A stretch of 64,000 bases of DNA, taken from Exophiala sp. HKRS030. Its lineage: Eukaryota > Ascomycota > Eurotiomycetes > Chaetothyriales > Herpotrichiellaceae. Below the pieces are notes generated by a model that saw only the letters and a list, made by a program, of their open reading frames with translations, did no database searches and was not told where the DNA came from. Below, piece after piece: positions 10,726 through 20,903 of this stretch (position 1 is the first letter of the stretch; the number at the start of each line of letters is the position of its first letter). The stretch spans positions 3,599,665 to 3,663,664 of the forward strand of contig JAHWDD010000003.1 of the NCBI GenBank assembly GCA_023897205.1. Reading direction: 5' to 3'. The position numbers were made by a program, and so were the translations under genes.

Positions 10726-13034
10726 CTTGGTGGGATGAACAATGCCGCTAGAGAGGATAGAAATGATGAGCCCAGACGTCGATAAGCGAACGGATGATGA
10801 TACAGAAGGAGGATGACGGAGGGGCTGGATGGCTTCTAATATATTTCAAGAACTGTACAACAAGAGCCACGTTGAAGGATGATGTTCTGCGTGTGGTCAG
10901 ATGAATGAATTTGCAATTGCTTGCCGCCCTCTTGCGCAATCGACGCCCGCCTCGGCCGCTTTTTTTTGTTACTGCAGGGAAGGTGCAGGGTACAAAGTGG
11001 ACCACTAACTGAGCAACTACGGAGTAAATACTGACCAGCGGTCGGCACGGTTGGGTAAGTGCGGCGTGTGGATGGCGACTGCCGTCAGACAATTTTCTCT
11101 CAGTGCGGGGATGACACTCGCCCGACCGTGAGGGGCAAAGCAAGTCTCGCTGTCCTAAAAAGTATCATCATTATTACCCGAAATGCCCGCACCAAGTGGC
11201 CAAGAGGTAAGCAAATCCCATTCTGTTAGGCACAGTGCAGGCACCCCAATGCCTAAATCACGACCTCCAAGCACATCATTCTGCTTATAACTCGGATGAA
11301 CAAAGACGCGGAGGTACCTAATTTTCCTTGACCATATTGAGATCCTTCAATCTCTTCTCTGATTGGTCAACCTGACCACCTTTGGACCCCCAAAGCCTCT
11401 GCCGTGTCTGGACGTCTGTCCTTCGCCAGGATAGAGCCCATAGGCTGTGAAAAGACGAGAGACCAGGACAACGAAGGGCTTATTGCTTTGAAGACCTTTC
11501 TCGAGGGAATGGTTTGGCTCTTTGCCCAGAGCTAGGTCACGGTTCTCTAAAGTCTTGCGGTATCATTTCCAGGCCTTTCACAGCCTGTCATATCTCATAG
11601 CCCCTTTCTGCAGATCTCGACCCATTCTCGAAAGATTTTCCTGACAAAGTCGAAACTTGGCTTGTTGGATAACAGATATCCTCGGACTCATACCGGGTGA
11701 AATAAGCTGTCGTTTGCCTTGATTACGGTAAGCATGACGTGACCGGCATTGTGGCAGACATCGACGAGGACTATATCGGGAAAGATGGTTCTATCCAGTG
11801 CACTGTCACGTGGAAGTCGTCATTTACAACTATTGGAAATCTTGTTGGAGCACATTTGCGGCGATGATGCAGGAGGCTCTTCGGCAACAGTGTATTGGCT
11901 CCAGCCTCCGCCAAAGTCCAATCTCTTAGTTATAAGAAGGATGGAAGTGTGTTCGGACTTTGAAGAGCTGCTTCTAGTGTCTAATGAGGGTATGATATAT
12001 CCTAGGGTATCGAACAGGTTCCAAGTATGCGCCGCAAGGCATTACCTAGGACGGTGCCAAAGGCTTTCTTAGCCTCAAACGGGCGCCTCTTCACGCCTAC
12101 CACAAGCCCGATATTGGCGGAAATGAAGACTTCACTTCCAGTTCACTGATCCAGTCCCGTCCTCGTGAACATGCCCAGTACCAAGCCGCCTGTCGTCTTC
12201 ATCTTTGAACCGTACCGAAATGACAGGTTTAGTGTCGCTCGGATCGTCGTGAGACTTATGAAGATGAGTGCCTTTGATCTCGGCCTTCTTCACATTTGAG
12301 TTCTAACGCAGAGTAAGTTTCTCAATAGTCCAACACTGACCAACGAGTGTGTACCTCTCGTTCTTGCATCTCGCAAAATGCATTGACAGTCTGACGAAGC
12401 TGAGGGTTCGAGAAATTGTCTAGTTTGACCGATCCGACATATTGAATAAGTCTTCGAGAGCTTGGATTCATCGTCAAAGCCACAAATACTCTGGCTGAAG
12501 GGGCATCTGATGGGGCCGCAATCCTGAGAACAAGAATAAGTATCTGGTAGAATGTGAACGCATCATCATTCTTTGGGTTGTTCCCAGGACTATCGGCCTT
12601 TTCTATTGCTATCACTTAGCTCTTTGAAGGTCAACGCATATACGAGGCTCCATTGCGACAGTAAAGCCTGAAACATGAAAGCTAAAACATATGTATCACG
12701 TTCCATGATTTGTTGGTTAACAACCAGGAATGTGCTTTCAGGAGTGAGCATTGTGGTGATGAGTTTCAAAAGGTAGAAGTTGTTTGAGGGCTGACTGGAG
12801 TCTATCAGCTTTGCCGTGACTTCCGAAATAAGTTAAGCGCGTCAGAATAGATCTAACTTAATTCAGTTAGACTCGCTGTTTGACTGCTAATTATACCTAC
12901 CTCCTCAAGGAGATAGATAATGTTGTGTACTTTCATGCTGTGCCGCCGATGTGCAAGACTTCGCATCATATCAAGCTGCGAGGAAGTGGCATCTTCACAG
13001 TTGTTTTACAAAAGCAAGAAGGTTGGCCAAACTG
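10726..13034. other. Long sparse intergenic region
   Basis: I find no supportable gene in these 2.3 kb. Frames at 11749-12072 (plus) and 12322-12615 (minus) are open for about 100 codons but have no family signature, no splice continuation that I can defend, and no codon pattern that distinguishes them. They may be fragments of a decayed gene. The first 300 bp are probably the promoter and leader of the acireductone dioxygenase gene. Confidence 0.4.
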
Positions 13035-14491
13035 ATGTTTAGAACCACTAGACGGCTGCATCAGCTCCTGAAAACATTACCGATACCAAATGGACGGTTC
13101 GCCAATACCCAGGCGACCAGAATGAATCTCTCCCAACCCTTCGAAGAGGAGCGACTTCCCTGGTACGACCCAGATCAATTCTATCCGGTACGTGTTGGAG
13201 AGATATTCGAATCGAAATATAAAGTGGTGGGGAAGCTCGGGTACGGAGCACACTCTACTGTTTGGCTTTGCCGAAAAGTGAAGTATGTAAGGCTTTCGAA
13301 TATATCTCCAGACATTGCTGACATCTTGAACAGAGATGCTGGCTTTGTAGCCATAAAAGTCTGCACTCGAGATGTTGCTCAGTCCCAACGCATTCATCGA
13401 GAACTTCAATTTTACGAGCACGTCAGCTCCCTCAATTCGCAGCACGGTGGCCAAGCCTATGTTCGTGGCCTGTTTGAGACATTCAAAATCAACGGTCCCA
13501 CCAGTCAACACCTGTGCCTGGTCCATCCGCCGATGCACATGACTATTCGAGAACTCCAGTATTCAAACCCATCACACCGGCTCAATGAGCAAATCTTGAA
13601 ATGGACTTTGTTCAACTTACTTAATGCACTTTCCTTTCTGCATGACGAAGCCAAGGTAATACATACAGGTAAGATGTTCTGGCTACAAGAAGCCCTATAA
13701 TCTGATTAATCGCCCGAACTAGACATCAATCCATCGAACGTTATGCTTACTGTCGCTGATGAATCCATTCTCTCGGATTTTGAAAGAGCAGAAATTGAGG
13801 AACCATCACCGGTGAAGATCATCGACAATGTCCGTGTAATCTATGGCTCCCGCAGACTAGGCCTTCCAAAAGATTCCCTTTGGGGACAGCCGGCCTTATG
13901 TGATTTTGGTGAGGCCCGAATTGGGGAATTTCATCAAGGACTCATTCAACCTGAGCTATATCGTGCTCCAGAGGTGTTATTCGACATGGAATGGAACTCA
14001 AGTGTTGATATTTGGAATGTTGCTGTCTTGGTAAGAATACCTGTGGTCCGCTGCCTCCTCTGACTACAATTCCCGCTAAATTTCGCAACCTAGATATGGG
14101 ATCTATTCGAGAATCGACATTTGTTCCACGCTCTAGACGAAAACAAGAAGTCTTCAGCGACTCACCATGTCGCTGAGATGGTTGGATATCTTGGCCTCCC
14201 TCCTCTCGAGTATATACAGCGAAGCGAAGTCACAAAAAGGGTTTTTGATGAACAAGGTCGGTACTTCAAACTTTCTGTCTATGACACTAATAGGGACTAG
14301 GTCGCTGGAAGGGCGCGGGAGGGGTGGAGGTGCCACCGCTTTCCCTCGAAGAATCCGAAAAGTTTTTGAATGGTGAAAATAAAGAACAGTTTCTCAAATT
14401 CATGAGATCGATGCTTAGATGGTTACCAGAAGAGAGAAAGTGCGCCACTGAGCTTCTCAAAGACCCGTGGTTAGAGGGAGCAATTCCATGA
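13035..14491 (+). CDS. SRPK-like serine/threonine protein kinase
   Basis: Five exons, 13035-13282, 13334-13668, 13723-14030, 14094-14256 and 14301-14491, join in frame to 414 residues. The kinase follows an SRPK plan: FYPVRVGEIFESKYKVVGKL, then the glycine loop GYGAHSTVWL, the lysine in VAIKV, an HTD catalytic loop (VIHTDINPSNVML) typical of SRPK in place of HRD, DFG in LCDFGEARIG, and the APE segment LYRAPEVLF. The C-lobe ends with RWLPEERKCATELLKDPWL. It lacks the long spacer that splits the kinase domain of true SRPK1/Sky1, as do many expanded fungal SRPK paralogues. The ATG at 13035 gives a basic, mitochondrial-like N-terminus; the ATG at 13122 is an alternative. Intron 1 is 51 bp, a multiple of three and free of stops. 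RS-protein phosphorylation is a family expectation only. Confidence 0.85.
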
Positions 14492-15658
14492 ATTCTCTTT
14501 CGGTATGAATGAAACCCAATAGCAAGTGGCCACCGCGTAAATTGACTCTGCCGAGACCTGGGGTACGTCTTCAAATTGATCCATTTCCTTCTACTTTTGT
14601 CTGATATCTCAGTTTCGCAAGCCGTTCGATATCTTCTCGTTTAGGATTGTCGTAAGGTTTGTGCGGCTAGAAATCCCTCCGTTACTGATTTCCTGGAATA
14701 TAGTGCATCTATACCCTTATGAAACAGGTCATCTTCGCCATTACCGACCAAGAACTCAAGGAAGGTAAGGATAAGCTAGCTACCGTTTTCGAACTACAGC
14801 TACCCTCTTTCTCCAATCTGGAGACTTTAGGTCATCTACTCCCGTTGTCTAGGAGATAGTCCTTAGGCCTGGTACATTTACCGTAATCGTAGAGAGCCTT
14901 GATAACAAGTAACCTCGAGCGCCGTTCGCTCTATAGAAAGATATTGACGTAGAATCCGAGGACCTAGTTGAACAGGCGACGAATCTTAATCCAAAGAGCC
15001 GAATTACCGCCCTTAAAGCCCTATCACCTCGGTAGTTTGTGGATATCATGTGAAAGGGATCTCGAGCACTAAGCCAAGGGCATCTGTGGAAACATATTTG
15101 ATAGGGTAAGTGTAGAGGTGAGAATGTGAGAGGGTGAGAGGATCGTACGAAGAGTGCGTGAGTCGCAAGCAGCTAATTTTTAAAAGCGGCACGTTCTGGG
15201 TGAGACGCACGTGAGCTCCCTGCAGTTTTACTTTATTGGTGCCAGAATCCAATACCATCAAACTTCACAAATACCAAACCTCTATCCAAGTTTCTCACTT
15301 GCATTCACTCTCCTCGTCTGTCTGTCTGCCGTGTGTGAACCTGTAGGACCACTCTGCATCGACCCGCTTCGTTCATCTTATATTCCCTCCACATCAAACT
15401 GGCCGGCTCACCCGATTTCGTTCATCGTCTCCGCTTTGGGATCGCCTCAAGTAAGCACCACGGTTCATTTGATCTCGGAACCGTTCTTTTCGATCCTCAG
15501 CCAGATTGAAACCTCGCACAACGCAGTTACATACTCAACCAGTCCGATCAAGAATTGGCTTATAGGTCTAAGCGGAAGGCACTTCCGTTTCATGAACGAA
15601 GCCTCCATGATCCTGGTGCCGGTACTTCACCCTATGCAAAAAACCATCAACACGTGCC
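14492..15658. other. Intergenic region with a possible decayed kinase C-lobe
   Basis: No intact gene is present. Around 14935-15033, one plus-strand frame reads as a short peptide ending in DLVEQATNLNPKSRITALKA, which resembles the end of a protein-kinase C-lobe (the NP-x-x-RITA-x-x-AL motif). Stops and frame changes surround it, so it is at most a relic. The last few hundred bases are the leader of the following SDR gene. Confidence 0.35.
14935..15033 (+). pseudogene. Possible kinase C-lobe relic
   Basis: The frame reads into a segment with the NPKSRITALKAL pattern seen near the end of many protein kinases, then stops. No catalytic loop or DFG is recognisable upstream in the same frame. It lies 450 bp downstream of the SRPK-like kinase on the same strand but is not its own C-terminus, which is complete. 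Weak evidence. Confidence 0.25.
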
Positions 15659-17062
15659 ATGGATAAGCGCTCTCCTTCATCGCCGGGTTACACCACCGGT
15701 ACATCCAACCCAACATCATTATCCCAGGCTCTTACTCAATTGACCCTTCCAGCGACCACTGAACCGCCTGGGCCAGCAAATCCGCCCAAGCAAAAAGTAT
15801 GGCTCATCTTCGGCGCGACTGGCCACATGGGCCGATCGACCACAAAAGCCGCGCTGAAGCATCACGATCTTGTTGCAGCGGTGGGCCAATCCTTCGTCGA
15901 CACACCCAGTATGATGAAGAATTGGCACGACGACCCAAGTCGATACCTCGGCTTACTCTGCGATGTACGCATTCGCTCTACCGTGTCCAACGCCATCAAC
16001 AAGACCATCAGCCATTTCGGCCGTCTAGATATCATTGCCATATGTACAGGCTATGGCGTTATCGGGGCATGTGAAGACCAAGATGAGGCTGAGATCCGCA
16101 ATCAATTCGAAACCAATTTCATGGGCACACTCAACATTATCCAATTATCACTTGCCTATTTCCGTGACCGCCAATTCGGCCGCTATCTGATCTTTAGCTC
16201 TACCTCAGGCAGTCTCGGTGTACCAGGCCAGGGACCTTACTGCGCTAGTAAATATGCCGTTGAGGGTTTGATCGAAAGCATGCTATACGAAGTCGACGGC
16301 TTCAACATCCGCCCAACCCTCGTCGAGCTCGGCCACGTCCGCCGCGACGACACACCAATCGAGAACCTGGCACTGAAACCCTCGCAGACCGGCGTATCCA
16401 CCACAGCCACCACGTCGACCACAAACTCAACCGCCAAACCCAGCGCAACAGACACAGACACCACAGCAAAACCCCCACTCCCGATCTTCGGCCACTTCAA
16501 AGTCGCCAAACCGTCCGATCCATACACGAGCAAAGACTCACCGGCCGCGCACGCCAAGCGGACGCTGCAATGGCTCGGCGCCAACCAACCCGTCAGCAGC
16601 GTCAAAGCCGCCGAACTCGTCTGGCAACTAGCGCACTGCAGCTACCCGCCGCTGCGACTGCTGCTGGGCAACTACGCCGTCGAGAGCATCCGCGACCGGC
16701 TCAAGACCATCATCGAGGAGATCGAGGATTGGAAACATCTGGCCTTTCCGCCCTTGGAAGGCTTTGAGGAGAAAGAAGGCGATGATGACGACGAAGCCGA
16801 GGGCGACGCTGACGGTGACCCTGAGGCCGAGGGCGAGGGCGAGGGTGATGGTGGTGTGGAAGGAGAGGGGGAAGGGGAAGGTGAAATGCAAGTTGACGAC
16901 GATGCGGAAGAGGTGCTTGTCGACGATCTGGGCGACAGACATGAGAAGATGGAAGATGACAGGGCGAGAGGACGAGTCAAGGCGGGCGCGGGCAGGAAGG
17001 GCAGTAAACCTGACGGACCGGTGGTGAAGAAGGAACTCGGTGACATGGATTTGGATGATTGA
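15659..17062 (+). CDS. SDR-family oxidoreductase with long acidic C-terminal tail
   Basis: One exon, 467 residues. The Rossmann part starts near residue 47 with VWLIFGATGHMGRS. It contains CDVRIRSTV, the serine segment FSSTSGSLG and the catalytic YCASK, so the classical SDR machinery is present. Residues about 225-290 hold a Thr/Ser/Pro-rich insert. From about residue 370 the protein is highly acidic, with Asp/Glu and Gly-Glu repeats, and then ends with a basic stretch and KKELGDMDLDD. The tail is not part of the SDR fold and could act in nuclear localisation or protein binding; that is inference. The substrate is unknown. The 5' leader begins near 15200, and the gene is convergent with bre1. 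Confidence 0.85.
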   Translation: MDKRSPSSPGYTTGTSNPTSLSQALTQLTLPATTEPPGPANPPKQKVWLIFGATGHMGRSTTKAALKHHDLVAAVGQSFVDTPSMMKNWHDDPSRYLGLLCDVRIRSTVSNAINKTISHFGRLDIIAICTGYGVIGACEDQDEAEIRNQFETNFMGTLNIIQLSLAYFRDRQFGRYLIFSSTSGSLGVPGQGPYCASKYAVEGLIESMLYEVDGFNIRPTLVELGHVRRDDTPIENLALKPSQTGVSTTATTSTTNSTAKPSATDTDTTAKPPLPIFGHFKVAKPSDPYTSKDSPAAHAKRTLQWLGANQPVSSVKAAELVWQLAHCSYPPLRLLLGNYAVESIRDRLKTIIEEIEDWKHLAFPPLEGFEEKEGDDDDEAEGDADGDPEAEGEGEGDGGVEGEGEGEGEMQVDDDAEEVLVDDLGDRHEKMEDDRARGRVKAGAGRKGSKPDGPVVKKELGDMDLDD

Positions 17063-18139
17063 GAAGAGTTACGACGTCGGATGAGCACAAAAGTGGATGA
17101 ATCATGGCTTGGAATATAGCTATTGGTTCTTTCCATCATTATCGTCATGACCCTGAAAGGTCAAGGAATGTTATACTGGAGACTATATTTATGGCCCCGA
17201 CTGTGGCCATGGGCACTGCTATGGAATCGGGAATGCTTGGGTTCTCGGAGCGATGGCTATACAAAGCCATCAGACCTTGCTCTTGCAAGCCCACTCACAA
17301 CACCTCTACAACTCGCGCACGCCGCGCAATCTTCGAGGCGACCGAGGTATAGTGTATTCTTCGCTGTCCTGGACCTGGATAACTCTGGCGTTGACCGCGC
17401 ACGTGCATCAATCGAGGTTCAGCATGGTCTTCTGCGACCTGACGATGACGACGGATAGTTCCCACGATCAAATCGGGACCTTAGCCAAAACACGAGGAGG
17501 AATGACTCAAAGACTTTCAACACTCAATAACGAGGTTGCAATCGAGAGATATTGCCTCGACGATCCGGGCTAGGTCTCCTGTCTAAGAACTCACTGCCAC
17601 TTAGTCGCATTTCGCCTGGGTCTCGCCGCGGGTCCAAGATCAGGCCCAAAACCCGAGATCATTGGGATCCCTAGTGTCGTTCACAATACTCATACAGATA
17701 CGAATTGTTGCGCCTGTCTTAGATTGAGCTCATTGACATTGACTAAGACGAGAACGAGGCTAATTCTGTCGTCATGTAAGGCAAAGTCGTTGACTGATCA
17801 CTCGGATGCATCTGTCCGAGCTTGACTATGGGCCTAAACACTCTGGCGACGATTCACAGATTATGAGCGGCGAGTTGCCAACCATGAAGGATCAACTTTG
17901 TCGCGATGCCACTGGCCAGGGGCTTTCTCGTGCCGCTTACAGTCGGAACAACCATGACCATGAATGTGGTCGCTCTTCTCTACCACGGAGTGATGTAAAT
18001 TTCGGGGCAATCCAGGGTAGTGGCGCTGTTGTCGGTGTAGTAAACATGTATATATTCGTACAGGATCTTGCCGTTTCTACTCGCGGCAAGTCTAGGAAGA
18101 GACCTTGAAATGCAACCTTCGAACCCGTGAATTGGCCTG
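17063..18139. other. Convergent 3' intergenic region
   Basis: This lies between the SDR gene and bre1, both of which end here. I see no domain-bearing reading frame and no obvious structured element. Confidence 0.5.
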
Positions 18140-20339
18140 TTAGAGCGTGATTCGCATATGATCGTTGCTGCCAAAGCTCTTGCCACAATTCGGACATTTC
18201 CTCGATCGGCTCGTCAATCTCTCCTCGACACAATCGTTACAGAATGTATGGCCGCATGTCTTTATCACCGTGTTCTTCAAATTGCGCTTGCAAATATTGC
18301 AGTACGCAAATTGTCGGAGCATCTCGTACTGTTCGGATTGGCCAGATTTATTCTTCCAGGATTCCAGATGACGTCTCGTATCCTTCAGTTGAGCTTTCAA
18401 TTCTTCAACCTCTACTTCCGCATTTCGACAGAACTTGGATGTTGTGGCGATTTTGGTGTCTCTGGCACTGAGTTGAGATTTGAGTTCGGTGATCTGGCTG
18501 CTCAGCCGAGTAACTTCGAGGGTTTGAGTTATGTTCTGTTGCTGTACGGTTCGATGATCATTAGTCTTAGTAGTCAGAGCTTCTTTCAGTTCAGAAAGTT
18601 GTTTCTCCAATGAGACGAGTAACGCTCGACTAGCACTTTCTGCATCTTTCAATGCAGCCACCATTTCCGCAGATTTTGAATTCTGTAGACGCAGTGTGCG
18701 GATCTCTCCGTCTCGAGTTTCTTTGCTCTTCATCGCAGCAAAATATTTCTGATCGGCTTTCGCCTTTTCTGCTGACAACCGTAGCACCTTTTCTTCCAAA
18801 GCGGCATATTCCGAGACTTTCTGACTGGCAGATTTGGATGCTTTAGTGAAAGCAGTTGACATAGACGTCAGCTCACCATTGAGGAGAGTGTAATTTCGTG
18901 ACAGCTCGGAATACTTCAGCCGAAGGTCATCGACACTTAAAGAATCCAACTCTGTACCGTCAACCAGCATCTTAGATGAATTGCCTGATAGGCGCTCAGT
19001 CTCTGATTCAAGTGCCTTAATTCGATCTTCTTGGGCGGATACCAGATCCGCCATCTTCTTCACCGCGTCTTGGTCTTGGTCCAAAGATGCCTTCTTGACT
19101 GCTTGATCTGCGAGTAACTCATCCCGATTATGTCGAATTCGTGCCAAGTTGGATTCAGAGGCTGCAAGAAGAGACTCTTTCTCAGCAACAGCATGCCTGG
19201 CTTCATTTTCAAGTTGAGTCTGATAACTGGTCCGTTCTGACCTTAACTTTTGCGCCTCTTCTCTCAACTCGGTATTTGTTGCTTCCAAATTATTGATCCG
19301 TTTGATCACATCCTCGTGTTGGGATTTTAATTGCTTGAAAAGCTCCGTCTTCGCATAATCTTCATCAGTTAGGATTGCTGATTTTGTAGTTAACTCAGTC
19401 AGTTGAGTTAACAACTTTGCGTTTTCCTCCTCCAATTTCTCGAGCTGGTCTTTCTGCTTTTCTGATACTGCAACCGTCTTATTCAACTCTTTTTCCATCT
19501 CTGCGAGTTCTTCGGAATTGTCAGATGTTCCATTGACTGCACTTTCTTCACGTTTTACAGGGCCACCATCTTCAGCACCAGGCTTCGAGGCTCCCAATAA
19601 AGCTTGCTTTTCAAGTTTTGCAACGGTGACGCTTTTGGCTCGATCAATCTTTTTTTCTGCCATCATGTAACGTAATGAGGCGTTTTCCAGCCGGTTTTCC
19701 AGATCTTCCTTCTCGGCTTCCAGCCGCTGTAGTTCGACCACGTGACCTTTTTCGGCCGCCAGCAATCGACCTACGCGTGCTTGCAATTCCGTTACATCAG
19801 GAGCACAAGAACTTGTGGGCCGGAACAATCTGGAGATCACAGATTTGATTTCTCTTGAACGATTGCGCAAATGTTCTTCGAACTGTTCCTGATCACCAAA
19901 AAGTAACGACGAGGTGGACGACGACGCATCCATATCTACATCTCCATCATCTTTGGCAATGACCTTGATTTCATCAATAACTTGTTGGAACCAAGAATCA
20001 ATAATTCGGAGATGATCATCGTGATATCGGGACTTTTTGCGCATATCTTTTAGTTGTGACTCTAGGGTATTCTTCTCGCGCTTATACTCCTGCATTTGGC
20101 GATAGATGGCGTCTTTCTGGAATCTCTGTATGGAAGATGAGATACGTCAGCCGTACAGTTCCTCAAAGGATTCAGGATCAGGCGCAGGGTGTAAGCTTTC
20201 TCACCTCGAGATCATCTTTCCACGGCATCTCGTCGTCCTTGTGAGACTTGGAAGCGCCATTGGCAGAAGTAGCCTGCTTCTTAGCCGGAGGAGCGGATTC
20301 AATCTGATCATAGGGGCTTGGCCTCTTTCGCTCTTCCAT
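18140..20339 (-). CDS. bre1: E3 ubiquitin-protein ligase Bre1 (histone H2B ubiquitination)
   Basis: Bre1, with Rad6, monoubiquitinates histone H2B in transcribed chromatin. Two exons, 20339-20205 and 20125-18140, give 706 residues, the usual fungal length. The N-terminus has MEERKRPSPYDQ, a family-typical start, then PPAKKQ as a likely nuclear signal. The middle is one long coiled coil. The C-terminus is a C3HC4 RING: CNICKRNLKNTVIKTCGHTF, then CNDCVEERL and CPNCGKSFGSNDHMRITL, with all zinc ligands in place and the conserved final residues. It is divergent from bdp1, sharing a 565-bp promoter. Confidence 0.95.
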
Positions 20340-20903
20340 TTTGACGAGACTGGGAGATGAAGAGAGGGAAAGGGGCGCTTCTAAGGCCGTCATCAGTCCG
20401 ATGGCTACCCAGAAACGTGGCAAACTCTGGCCGACAGGTTCTTCGAGCGATCGATTTTTAGATGAGGACGAAATTGAAGGGTTATGAGGCGATTTGAAGA
20501 TGGGATGTCGCTGAGTGAGCAGGAGAGAAGTGAATCAAAAGTTCTCAAAAGGCGAACGGGTTTCCTTTGATTCGGCCAGCGTACGCCAGACCTATTTGGG
20601 ACTAGACCAACCTCAGCCACAATTCTCAATGTTTCTTGGCAAAGATTGCCTGGGACATGTGGCGCATTTTCGACCTCCGCCACGATCGACTGAACGTGGG
20701 GAACTTTTCGAAATGACATTGTCGTTCTCCACTCCCATTTCCTTCACTGAGAACCTTCAAGATGCCTGCACCCAAGATATCGAGATCCAGGTTCATGTGC
20801 TTCTATATACATATTTAATGATAGAAAGCCATATCTCGCGACCGAAGATGTGGCGTCAACCATAAACCAACTCCTTCCGAAACATATAAGCCCTCTTTTC
20901 ATC
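20340..20903. promoter_or_regulatory. Shared divergent promoter of bre1 and bdp1
   Basis: The two start codons face away from each other across 564 bp with no supportable gene between. The genes serve chromatin ubiquitination and RNA polymerase III initiation. I see no specific operator. Confidence 0.4.

Noticed and set aside
11749..12072. 107-codon plus-strand frame
   Set aside because: No family signature and no defensible splice partner; left as possible decayed sequence.
12322..12615. 97-codon minus-strand frame
   Set aside because: Short, no domain, no supporting context.
16672..17148. Ser/Pro-rich minus-strand frame opposite the SDR acidic tail
   Set aside because: It is the complement of Gly-Glu repeats and has no independent signature.
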